A DNA stretch of 64,000 bases. Origin: Paenibacillus glycinis. Its GTDB lineage: Bacteria; Bacillota; Bacilli; Paenibacillales; Paenibacillaceae. This document shows, one piece after another, positions 45,629 to 56,305 of this stretch (its first letter is position 1; each line of letters opens with the position of its first letter). The stretch is taken from contig NZ_JAAAMV010000017.1 of assembly GCF_009909185.1 (NCBI RefSeq), forward strand, positions 186,001 to 250,000. Reading direction: 5' to 3'. The notes below the pieces were generated by a model that saw nothing but the letters and a program-made list of their open reading frames with translations, made no database searches and was not told the DNA's origin. The position numbers were made by a program, and so were the translations under genes.

Positions 45629-46363
45629 ATGAAAGAGCAAAAAGGCATGGGCCGGATGTGGCATTTATACAAAATGGGCGGCATCACGCCTGCCCTTGCT
45701 TCCATGATGGGGGCCCAGAATGCGCAGCAGATGGCCTTTATCCGTTCCATGTCCAAGGAACAGCGGAAGGATTCCATCATGGATCAGCCGCTGGACGAGA
45801 TGGAAGTCGTCGTATTCGATCTGGAGACGACGGGATTTTACCCGACGAACGGGGACGAGATCATTTCATTCGGGGCGGTATTGCTCAAAGGCGAACGGCT
45901 GGTGGAGGAACGATCGTTCTACAGCCTGGTGAATCCGAAGCGCAAAGTGCCGAAGCATATTACGGAATTGACCGGCATCACCAATGAAATGACGGAGGAT
46001 GCGCCCGATTTGATGCAGGTGCTTCACGATTTCATGGAATTCGTCGGCAAACGGCTCTTGATCGCGCATGCCAGCGGCCATGACAAGCATTTCCTGAACA
46101 CCGCGCTCTGGCGGACGTCCAAGGTGAACTTGACCCACCGGGTGCTCGATACGATCATGGTGGCCAAATGGCTGGAGCCCGGACGGTCGAGCTATAACCT
46201 GGACGATCTGCTGGAACAGCACGGCATCGCAATCACGGAGCGGCATCATGCCCTCGAAGATTCCAGAATGACGGCGATGCTGTGGCTGCGGTATTTGAAG
46301 CGGATGCTGGATCGCAACGTGGTTACGCTAGGGGACTTATACGCGTACTTGAGCAAGCATTAG
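45629..46363 (+). CDS. DnaQ-like 3'-5' exonuclease
   Basis: A 244-residue DEDDh exonuclease. Exo I is VFDLETTGFYP (around residue 58), Exo II lies in LLIAHASGHDKHFL (around residue 145) and Exo III is HHALEDSRMTAMLW (around residue 205). The first 50 residues are a helical extension not found in plain epsilon subunits. It starts 20 bases after DUF294 with CGGAGGG. Its 3' end overlaps the convergent JAMM gene by 27 bases. Confidence 0.9.
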   Translation: MKEQKGMGRMWHLYKMGGITPALASMMGAQNAQQMAFIRSMSKEQRKDSIMDQPLDEMEVVVFDLETTGFYPTNGDEIISFGAVLLKGERLVEERSFYSLVNPKRKVPKHITELTGITNEMTEDAPDLMQVLHDFMEFVGKRLLIAHASGHDKHFLNTALWRTSKVNLTHRVLDTIMVAKWLEPGRSSYNLDDLLEQHGIAITERHHALEDSRMTAMLWLRYLKRMLDRNVVTLGDLYAYLSKH

Positions 46364-46813
46364 CGGATGGAAGCGATGCTCCTGCATCCAGTAGGATTGT
46401 ATGAGCCATCCGCGGCGGCGAACGTCGGGCGCGAGGATCCAATACGAGGTTCCGTCGCCGGCTGCAAGGATCCCGTCAAGATCGGCCGCGCTCGGCACGG
46501 GCGGCGAAGAGGGATGGGAATGAAAGAAACCGACAAGCGATTGTCGGTTTTTTTGCATGCGGTAAAGGACTTGGACCCAATCCTGCGGGTCGAACGAGAA
46601 GCGGTGCTCGGGCCGGCTGGCGGCATTCGAGACGCGGTGCACGTCCGTGATATGCAGGACACGGTCCGGCTGCGCCATGGAATCGTCGACCGCGTAATGT
46701 CCGGTCAGGACGCCGCAAGCTTCGAGGGGCATGGCGTCCATGCAGAGCGAGACAAGCGTCCGGTACGCGGAGGGATCGAGCACGGCTTGACGAGGCATCG
46801 TGTTTAAGTGCAT
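46337..46813 (-). CDS. M67-family JAMM metallopeptidase
   Basis: A 158-residue stand-alone JAB/MPN domain protein. The zinc-peptidase motif is complete: Glu in LEACGVL (around residue 31) and HSHPSSPPVPSAAD (around residue 97). Bacterial members remove C-terminal residues from ubiquitin-fold sulfur carriers (like Mec+), but no ThiS/MoaD gene is nearby. ATG at 46813 follows AGGAGG on the minus strand. The end overlaps the convergent exonuclease gene. Confidence 0.9.
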   Translation of the reverse strand: MHLNTMPRQAVLDPSAYRTLVSLCMDAMPLEACGVLTGHYAVDDSMAQPDRVLHITDVHRVSNAASRPEHRFSFDPQDWVQVLYRMQKNRQSLVGFFHSHPSSPPVPSAADLDGILAAGDGTSYWILAPDVRRRGWLIQSYWMQEHRFHPLMLAQVRV

Positions 46814-46928
46814 GGCAGTTCCTCCTGCTGGGACAGTGTTAGACTTAGCCTGTCCTCCATTATATCGCAGAATGGGAAATGCCGCCTACCGCGATTGTTC
46901 GTTGCTCGCGCCTCTTCAGACGAAGCCG

Positions 46929-48245
46929 TCATCCTGACGTATCCCCGGCTTTGGCCGGAGGATGCACGAGAAAGACGATGATGAGCATGGACCCGAGCGA
47001 TAGTCCGGCAACGATGCCGTACAGCAGCGTATCCGATATGCCGGCGATCCAGCCGAATAACGGGGGACCGAGCGCGACGCCGAAGAAACGCAGGCTGCTG
47101 TACAGCGACGTGACCATTCCGCGGTGCTGGCGGTCGACCGATCCGGTGATGAGCGTATTCAAGCAAGGCAACAGGAGACCGGTCCCGAGGCTGCTCAGCG
47201 CCGCGAAGGCGATCAGGAGATAGATATTGCGGTGCAGAAAAGCGGCTGCGGCAAGCGCGGCGCACATGACGGCCAACCCGACGATCATCAGGACGCGCAT
47301 CAAAGCGCCTTTGTTTTTGATTTTGCGCCCGGTAACGTAAGCGGTAATGACCAGAAACAACAGCGGGATCGCCAGGATGCCGCCTTTTGCGACGCCGTCG
47401 ATCTTATACGGCGCTTTCTCGAGCAGATCCGATAGGCGGAAGAGGACGCCGAACAGAATAAACAAGCCGAGCGAGCCCGACACGAACGCGCCGATCAGCC
47501 ATCGGCCTTTCTCCTTGAAGAGCTTGCCGATATCCGCGATGTACTGCTTGACCGGCAGCGGCCGCTCCTTGCCTTCTTTGGCCGGTTCTTTGATCAGGAA
47601 CAGCATGGCCGCGAACGAGCCGGCGCAGAAGACCGGAAAGGCGAACAATGGCGCGTACCAGGTCATCAAGGCCAGCAGCGAGCCGATAATCGGGCTGACG
47701 ACTTTGCCTGCGCCGTTGGATGCTTCGATCAAGCCGAGCGCTTCGCTTTCCTCGCCGTCCTTGTACTTGTCGCCGACGAGGGCCATGGCGATGGGAGAGG
47801 TGCCGGCCGCGCCGATCCCTTGAAGAGCTCTGGCGGCGATCAAGAAGCCGTATGCATGCATGACTGCGGCCACGCCCGCCCCGATGCCGGCTATGCCGTA
47901 GAGGGCAAGCGAAGGGAGGATGACGGCTTTGCGGGAGTAACGGTCGGATAGATAACCGGAGAAGGGAATAATGAGACCGGCGGCAACGGAGAATAGAGTG
48001 ATGACGAGGCTGGCTTGAAACGTCGAAATGCGAAGCTCGCGCTCCATCTCCGGCAATATCGGGACGAGCATGGAATTGCCTAAGACGAGTACGAGAGGGA
48101 CGGTCGCGAGCGCGACGTACTCCAGCCATTTTCCGCCGCCTTTGCCTTGCTGTTTCGCTTGCGAATCGCTGCCGCCGCCGGATTCCGCCGTCCGCAATTT
48201 CCCTGGACTGCCCGCCGTTCCGCGGGATTTGGCCGATTGCTTCAT
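46929..48245 (-). CDS. MFS drug exporter-like transporter
   Basis: A 438-residue major facilitator with 12 helices and a 45-residue hydrophilic N-terminus rich in Lys, Ser and Gly. The loop 2-3 motif GYLSDRYSRKAVILP (around residue 98) and the antiporter motif ALQGIGAAGTSPIAMALVGD in helix 5 indicate a 12-TM drug/H+ antiporter, similar to Bmr or TetA. The substrate is unknown. No adjacent regulator is seen. Confidence 0.9.
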   Translation of the reverse strand: MKQSAKSRGTAGSPGKLRTAESGGGSDSQAKQQGKGGGKWLEYVALATVPLVLVLGNSMLVPILPEMERELRISTFQASLVITLFSVAAGLIIPFSGYLSDRYSRKAVILPSLALYGIAGIGAGVAAVMHAYGFLIAARALQGIGAAGTSPIAMALVGDKYKDGEESEALGLIEASNGAGKVVSPIIGSLLALMTWYAPLFAFPVFCAGSFAAMLFLIKEPAKEGKERPLPVKQYIADIGKLFKEKGRWLIGAFVSGSLGLFILFGVLFRLSDLLEKAPYKIDGVAKGGILAIPLLFLVITAYVTGRKIKNKGALMRVLMIVGLAVMCAALAAAAFLHRNIYLLIAFAALSSLGTGLLLPCLNTLITGSVDRQHRGMVTSLYSSLRFFGVALGPPLFGWIAGISDTLLYGIVAGLSLGSMLIIVFLVHPPAKAGDTSG

Positions 48246-48310
48246 GGGTCAAAGACCTCCAAGTCGGTGTGATGACCTAGCCGGTCTCGACGGTTAATGT
48301 ACCCCTGAAC

Positions 48311-48340
48311 TTGAGCTTCCATTCTTGAACATGGTAACAT
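48311..48340 (+). promoter_or_regulatory. Candidate promoter of the ResA-like gene
   Basis: TTGAGC (48311-48316), 18 bases, TAACAT (48335-48340), about 50 bases before the start codon. Confidence 0.5.
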
Positions 48341-48392
48341 GTAGGAAGCGTACCTCGCGTTAATCGACAACTATTCCGAAAGAAGGCGCATT

Positions 48393-48959
48393 ATGAAACG
48401 ATCGATCGTGTTGCTCGTCATCGTGCTGATACTGGCAGGTGCCGCAGTTTATCAAAATAAAGGCAAGCATGACGATGCGCTCGCCGCGTCGTCGGATATG
48501 CTCCCTAAGCCGGGTTATACCGCGCCGACGCTGAACCTTCCCGATTTGCAGGATAAGTCGGTTGCCATCGGGGGGAAGCGGGATAAGCTGCTGCTCGTGA
48601 ATTTCTGGGCGTCGTGGTGCTATCCGTGCGAGATGGAGGCGCCGGACCTGCTGTCGCTGGCCAAGGATTACGACGGCAAGCTCGAGATTCTGGGCATTAA
48701 CGCGACCAGCGTGGACAAGGAGCGGCAAGCGCGGGAATTCGTGGATCAGCAGAAGCTGTCGTTTCCGATTCTGATGGACCGGGACGGCGACGCGCAGAAA
48801 TTGTACAAAGTGAATTCGTTCCCGATCAGTCTGCTGGTGGACAGTAACGGAATCGTCAGGGAACGGATCGAAGGCGTGATTTCGAAAGCCCAATGGAAGG
48901 GTTTCATCGATAAATGGCTGGATGCCGAGAACGATTCGAAAGCAAGCGCAAGCACGTAA
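48393..48959 (+). CDS. Membrane-anchored thiol-disulfide oxidoreductase (ResA/TlpA-like)
   Basis: A 188-residue protein with an N-terminal anchor (about residues 4-22) and an extracellular thioredoxin fold. The active site is WASWCYPCEME (CYPC, around residue 72), the conserved cis-Pro is in SFPISLLVD (around residue 148). Relatives reduce apocytochrome c or act in spore cortex synthesis (ResA, StoA). No cytochrome biogenesis genes are adjacent, so the partner is unknown. Confidence 0.88.
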   Translation: MKRSIVLLVIVLILAGAAVYQNKGKHDDALAASSDMLPKPGYTAPTLNLPDLQDKSVAIGGKRDKLLLVNFWASWCYPCEMEAPDLLSLAKDYDGKLEILGINATSVDKERQAREFVDQQKLSFPILMDRDGDAQKLYKVNSFPISLLVDSNGIVRERIEGVISKAQWKGFIDKWLDAENDSKASAST

Positions 48960-48979
48960 GGAACCCATACGGATGCAAC

Positions 48980-49015
48980 AAAAAAGCCGGAAGCTTCTCA
49001 GCTTCCGGCTTTTTT
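48980..49015. terminator. Bidirectional terminator between ResA-like gene and cimA
   Basis: AAAAGCCGGAAGC (48982-48994), loop TTCTCA, GCTTCCGGCTTTT (49001-49013), with A before and T after. Confidence 0.93.
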
Positions 49016-49032
49016 GCGCGTACGAGCGCGAC

Positions 49033-50646
<1,614 letters not shown>

Positions 50647-50779
50647 GAATGCAGAAGCCCCCTTCCTTGTAACCGTTTTTCATTCGCAGTCATAATTTTT
50701 TATTATAGCATTAGAAAGGCGGTGCGTAAACGTGGGCCGATTAGGCGCATAGCTTGAAGTTGACGTTCGGGGCAGCCGA

Positions 50780-50810
50780 TTGGTATGCTGAAAATACGAT
50801 CATATGATCG
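50780..50810 (+). promoter_or_regulatory. dinB promoter overlapped by a LexA-like palindrome
   Basis: TTGGTA (50780-50785), 17 bases, TATGAT (50803-50808). The perfect 14-bp palindrome CGATCATATGATCG (50797-50810) covers the -10. It differs from the bacillus LexA box CGAACATATGTTCG by one symmetrical change per half. Confidence 0.6.
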
Positions 50811-50840
50811 GCTATTGCCAAGGAAGGGTGATCGCGAGCG

Positions 50841-52123
50841 ATGACGAAAGAGCGGGTAGCGGCGTCTCCCAAAAGCCGTGTCATTCTTCATTTGGATATG
50901 AACGCCTTCTATTGCTCCGTCCATGAAGCGGAGGAGCCCGAACGATATAAAGGAAAGCCCTCGGCCGTGGCCGGGAGCGTCGAGCAGCGACGGGGCATCA
51001 TCGTGACGTCTTCTTACGCGGCCCGCGCGCATGGCGTCAAGACGGGCATGACGGTGCGGGAAGGACTGCAGCGCTGTCCGGATATGCTGATGATCCGGCC
51101 CGATTTCAATCTGTACCGCGCCTATTCGCGTGGCTTCATGTCGATCGCGAGACAATACACGCCGTTGGTCGAAGCCGTCTCGATCGATGAATGCTACCTG
51201 GACATCACCGGGTCGTCCGCGTTCGGGGAACCGCTGCAGATCGCGCGCGACATCCAGGAGCGGATCCGGACGGAGTGGAACTTGCCCTGCTCCATCGGCG
51301 TCGCCCCGAACAAGCTGCTTGCCAAGATGGCGTCCGACATGCAGAAGCCGAACGGCTTCACGGTGCTGCGCATCCGCGACGTTCCCGAGCTGCTGTGGCA
51401 TAAGCCGTGCGATACGCTGTTCGGCATTGGACGCAAAACGGCGGAGAAGCTCGTCAAGCTCAACATCCGGACGATCGGCCAATTGGCCGCCGCCGAGGAG
51501 ACGATGCTCGTGAAGCATTTCGGCGTCGTCGGCTCCTGGATGAAGGCGGCCTCGCACGGCTACGACTACGCCCCCGTCAATGCCGAACGGGGACTCAACA
51601 AATCCATCGGGCACACGACGACGCTGCCGAAGGACGTCACCGAACGGGAAGAAGCGCACCGGATCTTGCTGAACCTCGCGGATCAGACCGGACGAAGAAT
51701 GCGGCATCAGAAGATGATGGCGTCGACTATTCAGATCGTCATCCGCCGGCCGGACATGTCGACGATCAGCCGTTCGGTCACGCTCCCCGTTCCCACGGAT
51801 TCCGCGTCGGATATTCACCGGGAAGCGTGCAAGCTGTTCGATAAGCATTGGAAGCGGGGCGAGCCGGCGCGCCTGCTCGGCATCACGCTGCAGAACCTGT
51901 CCCTGCTGGCGGACACCGCGGTTCAGCTGGACCTATTCAACTATAGCGAGCAGCCGAAGAAAGAGGCGCTTACGCGAACGATGGATATGCTGAGAGACAA
52001 ATTCGGCGAGGACGCGGTGCTTACGGCAGGCATGCTCGGGGACGATCCGTCGGCCTTGATCCGCAACAAACGAATTAGGGGGACATCCTTGCAAAGGGAC
52101 GAGCATATGTTATATAGTGATGA

Positions 52124-52127
<4 letters not shown>
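50841..52127 (+). CDS. dinB: DNA polymerase IV (Y-family)
   Basis: Translesion polymerase, 428 residues. The catalytic motifs are LHLDMNAFYCSVHEAE (around residue 16) and SIDECYLDITGS (around residue 116); helix-hairpin-helix FGIGRKTAEKL follows near residue 195, and the little-finger domain covers about 245-360. A clamp-binding-like QLDLF occurs near residue 368. ATG follows AGGAAGGGTG at a somewhat long distance. A LexA-like palindrome covers its promoter. Confidence 0.95.
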
Positions 52128-52430
<303 letters not shown>

Positions 52431-52448
52431 TACGAATAAAGCGCACTC

Positions 52449-52488
52449 AAATCCCATTTCCCGCTTGCCCGGGGGATGGGATTTTTCG
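52449..52488 (+). terminator. Terminator after the ferredoxin gene
   Basis: AAATCCCAT (52449-52457) pairs with ATGGGATTT (52476-52484), followed by TT. Confidence 0.85.
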
Positions 52489-52624
52489 TGTTGCCCTGGA
52501 GCCGGGGACCGGTCGCGCGACCGACGCTTGCAAAGAAATGCGAAAAAAATCCCGTACGGATATTATCCGGACGGTCCATCTGCCGATATAGTAGCTACCG
52601 GATTCCGAAAGCAGGAGGTCGCAG

Positions 52625-54043
52625 ATGGAAACGCAGGACGATATGAACTATTTGAAGCGCTATGTCCAAAATCATCCCGATAACCGCATGGCCTGGTATC
52701 TGCTGGGCAAGCGATATATGTTGGAAGGCAAGGAAGCGAAGGCGAATTATTGCTTCCTCCAATCCGGCAGCATCTACGATGCGTACGAGCGCAAGCAGCA
52801 TCCGCTGGCGAATGAACCGAAGCAAATGATCGCCGCCTGGAACCGCAAACGCGGAATGCGCATGACGGCGCTTCGGACGTCCGCGGCGCTGCTTGGATTG
52901 CTTGCGCTAATGCTCCTCATCTCGCCGGGCAATTCCGACGAGGCGGCCGATCCGGCGGCGGAGCAGCCTTCGCGCGCCGCGGATTCCGCCGACGCTCCGG
53001 CGCCCGCGAGCGGCTTGAAGGTCGTCGTCGTAAAGCCGGCCGGCGGCGATGGAGCGATGCTCGGCAGAGCGCTCGGCGCGCTGCTGCAAGGCGATGTCGG
53101 CGAGGCCGGTAAAGGGCTGGCCGCCGCCCTGGAGCAGAGCGGGAAATGGCGCAAATGGACGGGCGCTACGCGTCTGCTGGCCCAAACGGCCAAGAAAGGC
53201 AAAGGCAGCTCCGTCGTCAGCTTGCTGGATGCCAAGGCTTGCGACTGCCGGCCGGACGCGTCTGCGGAAGCGCGGACAACGTACGCGGCATGGAGCGAGG
53301 AGCAGGAGCAGCGGTGGACGCTGGCGAGCGCGATCGCGCATTACCGGGAAAGCCGGAAGGCTTGGCCGGACGAGCTGGCCGACTTGGTGCGGCCTTACCC
53401 CGATAACATGATCTCAGGCAGCAGCAAAACGATGGAGAAGCTGTTCGCGCCGCTGCTGCGATCGATGAAGGCGGAGGCGTCCGCTCCGAACGGCTCCGGG
53501 AACCCGCGCGATAGCGAACCGCATGGCGCTGCCGGGCAATCGAATAACGGACAAGCGGGGAGCAGCCCGGCCGCTTCGTCCGAAGAGACGACGCTCCCGC
53601 AGGAGCCGCTCTCGATCCTCGTCGACAAGGACAACCATCAGCTGGCCGTCGTCAGCGGAGACGTGATCGTCCGCAGCTATACGGTCGGACTCGGAGGGGA
53701 CAAGACGCCGTCCGGAAGCTTCGTCATCAGCGAGAAGGTGCGCAATCCGAACGGGAGGGACGACAGCGAATTCGGCAGCCGAGGCATGACGTTGTCGGAC
53801 ACGCTGTATGCGATCCACGGCACGAACGATCCATCCAGCGTCGGCAAGGACGAGTCGCATGGCTGCGTCCGGATGAACCGGAAGGATCTCGAGGAACTGT
53901 ACGATCTGGTGCCGCTCGGCACGAAGGTCACGATAAAAAGCGGCGTCCTTCCCGATACTCCCGCGCCGATCGCAAAGCGTTTCCGCTTGCAGCCGGCCGA
54001 GAACGAGACGAACCCCGCTGTGGTTTACAAATGGCTAGACTAA
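52625..54043 (+). CDS. L,D-transpeptidase with cytoplasmic TPR-like N-terminus
   Basis: A 472-residue protein in three parts: a cytoplasmic TPR-like helical region (about 1-70, NHPDNRMAWYLLGKRYMLEGK), a single membrane helix (about 82-100), a variable Ala/Ser-rich extracellular region, and the YkuD domain (about 325-440). The catalytic signature is HGTNDPSS (around 398) and SHGCVRMNRKDLEELYDLV (around 410), including the nucleophilic Cys. It forms 3-3 crosslinks or attaches proteins in related enzymes; B. subtilis YkuD is spore-linked. The start ATG has AGGAGG upstream. Confidence 0.9.
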   Translation: METQDDMNYLKRYVQNHPDNRMAWYLLGKRYMLEGKEAKANYCFLQSGSIYDAYERKQHPLANEPKQMIAAWNRKRGMRMTALRTSAALLGLLALMLLISPGNSDEAADPAAEQPSRAADSADAPAPASGLKVVVVKPAGGDGAMLGRALGALLQGDVGEAGKGLAAALEQSGKWRKWTGATRLLAQTAKKGKGSSVVSLLDAKACDCRPDASAEARTTYAAWSEEQEQRWTLASAIAHYRESRKAWPDELADLVRPYPDNMISGSSKTMEKLFAPLLRSMKAEASAPNGSGNPRDSEPHGAAGQSNNGQAGSSPAASSEETTLPQEPLSILVDKDNHQLAVVSGDVIVRSYTVGLGGDKTPSGSFVISEKVRNPNGRDDSEFGSRGMTLSDTLYAIHGTNDPSSVGKDESHGCVRMNRKDLEELYDLVPLGTKVTIKSGVLPDTPAPIAKRFRLQPAENETNPAVVYKWLD

Positions 54044-54052
54044 TCGAAAAAC

Positions 54053-54193
54053 CTACTTGTCGGTAATAAGAAGAACGGCTATGACGATAACGATCAAGAC
54101 GAAAATCGATCCGATCCAAACGAGCGCTTTCTTATTGATTTGTTCTTTCTCAGTGGATTTCTTAATCGGCGGCTTCTTTTTCGCTTGGCTCAC
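54053..54193 (-). CDS. Small single-helix membrane protein, unknown
   Basis: A 46-residue peptide from GTG at 54193 (AAAGGTTGATC upstream on the minus strand): a lysine-rich N-terminus followed by one membrane helix, WIGSIFVLIVIVIAVLLIT. The composition and good ribosome binding site support a real gene. The open frame goes further 5' but without a site. Function unknown. Confidence 0.6.
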   Translation of the reverse strand: MSQAKKKPPIKKSTEKEQINKKALVWIGSIFVLIVIVIAVLLITDK

Positions 54194-54385
54194 GCGGATC
54201 AACCTTTCTCTCGCTTGAAATGGGAATATGTTTGTATTGTAATCGTTTTCCACCGCGGAGACAACTGTTTGTCTCGCGGCGCCGGGCCGCGCGGGCGGGG
54301 CGAAAGAGGCGGCAACTCTTTCTTTTTCGTGTCCGACGCGTTAAACTGTTCGGTAGAGCTAACACGAAGAACGGAGTGAGTTTCA

Positions 54386-55486
54386 TTGTTGTACACGAAA
54401 ATTGCCAAGCCGTATTTTTTCCGCATGGACGCGGAGAAAGCGCATCACATGGTGATCGACGGGCTCCATACGGCAAGCCTGGTTCCGGGACTTCCCGCGA
54501 TGATGCGCGCGATGTACGGCGTGCCGGAATCGAAGGCGCTCGAGTCGGAGCTGTTCGGCCTGCGCTTCCCGCATCCGGTCGGCCTGGCGGCGGGATTGGA
54601 CAAGAACGCGAAGTCGATCGGCATGTTCGCGAATATCGGCTTCGGCTTTGCTGAGGTCGGCACGGTCACGCCGAAGGGACAAGCCGGCAACGACCTGCCG
54701 CGGCTGTTCCGGCTGCCGAGCGACGAGGCGCTCGTGAATCGCATGGGCTTCAACAACGACGGCGCGGACGCCATGGCGGAGCGGCTCGCCCGCGATACCC
54801 GGCGCCGGATCCCGGTCGCCGTCAACATCGGGAAGAACAAAACGACGCCGAACGAGCTCGCGCACGAGGATTACCGCGCTTGCCTGCAGAAACTCTATAC
54901 ATACGGCGATTTCTTCGTCGTCAACATCAGTTCGCCGAATACGCCGGATCTGCGAGCCCTTCAGCACGGGGACGAGCTGAAGCTGCTGTTGTCGACGGTC
55001 ATGGAAGAGATGCATGCCCTGGCTGCCGCGACCGGCGCGGGCCGCAAGCCCGTGCTCGTCAAAATCGCGCCGGACATGACGAGCGAGCAACTCGCTTACA
55101 CCGTCGAGACGATCGTGGCGAGCGGCGTGAACGGCATCATCGCGACCAATACGACGATCAGCCGCGACGGCCTGCAGCATCCGAACGCCAAGGAAACCGG
55201 CGGCTTGAGCGGCAAACCGCTGCGGGAGCGTTCGACGGAAATCGTGCGCGAGGTCTACCGCATGACCGGCGGACGGCTGCCCATTATTGGATCGGGCGGC
55301 ATCTTTACGGCATCGGATGCATACGATAAAATTCGCGCGGGTGCAAGTCTTGTAGAAATTTATACCGCGCTCATCTATAGAGGGCCGGAGCTTCTCCGCG
55401 AGCTGACGGAGGGACTGAAGGCACTATTGCGCAAGGACGGATACACATCGATCGTGGAGGCCATTGGAGCAGATCATCGGTCTTAG
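54386..55486 (+). CDS. pyrD: Quinone-dependent dihydroorotate dehydrogenase (class 2)
   Basis: Membrane-associated flavoenzyme oxidising dihydroorotate to orotate in pyrimidine synthesis. The 366 residues include the N-terminal amphipathic helices expected of class 2 (YTKIAKPYFFRMDAEKAH), GLAAGLDKNAKSIGMF (around 62), GFNNDGADAM (around 113) and the catalytic serine region VNISSPNTPDLR (around 180). The TTG at 54386 follows GGAGTGAG by seven bases. Other Bacilli use class 1B in the pyr operon, so a lone class 2 enzyme is notable. Confidence 0.93.
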   Translation: MLYTKIAKPYFFRMDAEKAHHMVIDGLHTASLVPGLPAMMRAMYGVPESKALESELFGLRFPHPVGLAAGLDKNAKSIGMFANIGFGFAEVGTVTPKGQAGNDLPRLFRLPSDEALVNRMGFNNDGADAMAERLARDTRRRIPVAVNIGKNKTTPNELAHEDYRACLQKLYTYGDFFVVNISSPNTPDLRALQHGDELKLLLSTVMEEMHALAAATGAGRKPVLVKIAPDMTSEQLAYTVETIVASGVNGIIATNTTISRDGLQHPNAKETGGLSGKPLRERSTEIVREVYRMTGGRLPIIGSGGIFTASDAYDKIRAGASLVEIYTALIYRGPELLRELTEGLKALLRKDGYTSIVEAIGADHRS

Positions 55487-55501
55487 ACAGGAGGCGGCCG
55501 G

Positions 55502-56305
55502 ATGGACGGAAGAGACTGGGGACTATTTTTGCAGCCATATGAGCAGGCAGTGGAAGAATTGAAGGTCAAGCTGAAGACGCTTCGAACGGAGCTGAAGAAT
55601 CGGGAAGCCTACGCGCCGATCGAGTTCGTGACTGGGCGGGTCAAGAAGATTTCGAGCATATTGGAGAAAGCGAAACGGCTGTCGGTGCCGATGGAGAAAA
55701 TCGATACCGGCATCGAGGACATAGCGGGGATCCGCATCATGTGCCAGTTCGTGGACGATATCCACCGGGTCGCGGCGCTGATGCGTTCGCGCAAAGACCT
55801 GAAGCTGGTCTACGAGAAGGACTACATTACGAATTTCAAGGACAGCGGTTACCGAAGCTACCATATGATCATCGAATATCCGGTTCAAACGGCGATCGGG
55901 CTCAAGCACGTGCTGGCGGAAATCCAAATTCGGACGCTGGCGATGAACTTCTGGGCGACGATCGAGCATTCGTTGAACTATAAATATAAGGAAAGCCTGC
56001 CGGAGGACGTGCGGGACCGGTTGAAGAAAGCGGCCGAAGCGGCTTCGCTGCTGGACACGGAGATGTCGAGCATCCGCAACGAGATCCTGGACGCCCAGCG
56101 CGACTTCGAAGAGAAATCGAACATGTTCTCGAGCGTGCTGAGCGACATACAGGAGTTGTATTTCTTCAATCGCGTCCGCGAAGCGGTGCAGTTCCAATTG
56201 CGGTTCAACGAGTTGTGGGAGAAGGAAGACGCGTTCGCGATCCGCGTGCTGTCCGACGAGATCAAGGCGGCGATCCTCCGCGCGAAGAAGGGCGGAACGT
56301 CGTAA
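55502..56305 (+). CDS. Small alarmone synthetase (RelQ/YjbM-like GTP pyrophosphokinase)
   Basis: A single-domain (p)ppGpp synthetase of 267 residues, longer than the 210 of B. subtilis YjbM or YwaC. Core motifs are VTGRVKKISSILEKAKRL, IEDIAGIRIMCQFVDDIH, FKDSGYRSYHMIIEYPV and EIQIRTLAMNFWATIEHSLNYK. There is no HD hydrolase or TGS/ACT domain. The C-terminal 60 residues form an extra helical tail. It follows pyrD by 15 bases and abuts the next gene without spacing. Confidence 0.9.
   Translation: MDGRDWGLFLQPYEQAVEELKVKLKTLRTELKNREAYAPIEFVTGRVKKISSILEKAKRLSVPMEKIDTGIEDIAGIRIMCQFVDDIHRVAALMRSRKDLKLVYEKDYITNFKDSGYRSYHMIIEYPVQTAIGLKHVLAEIQIRTLAMNFWATIEHSLNYKYKESLPEDVRDRLKKAAEAASLLDTEMSSIRNEILDAQRDFEEKSNMFSSVLSDIQELYFFNRVREAVQFQLRFNELWEKEDAFAIRVLSDEIKAAILRAKKGGTS

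Noticed and set aside
50647-50710. Riboswitch or T-box upstream of cimA
   Set aside because: Only about 60 bases separate a plausible -10 from the start codon, and no T-box sequence or SAM-box core is visible.
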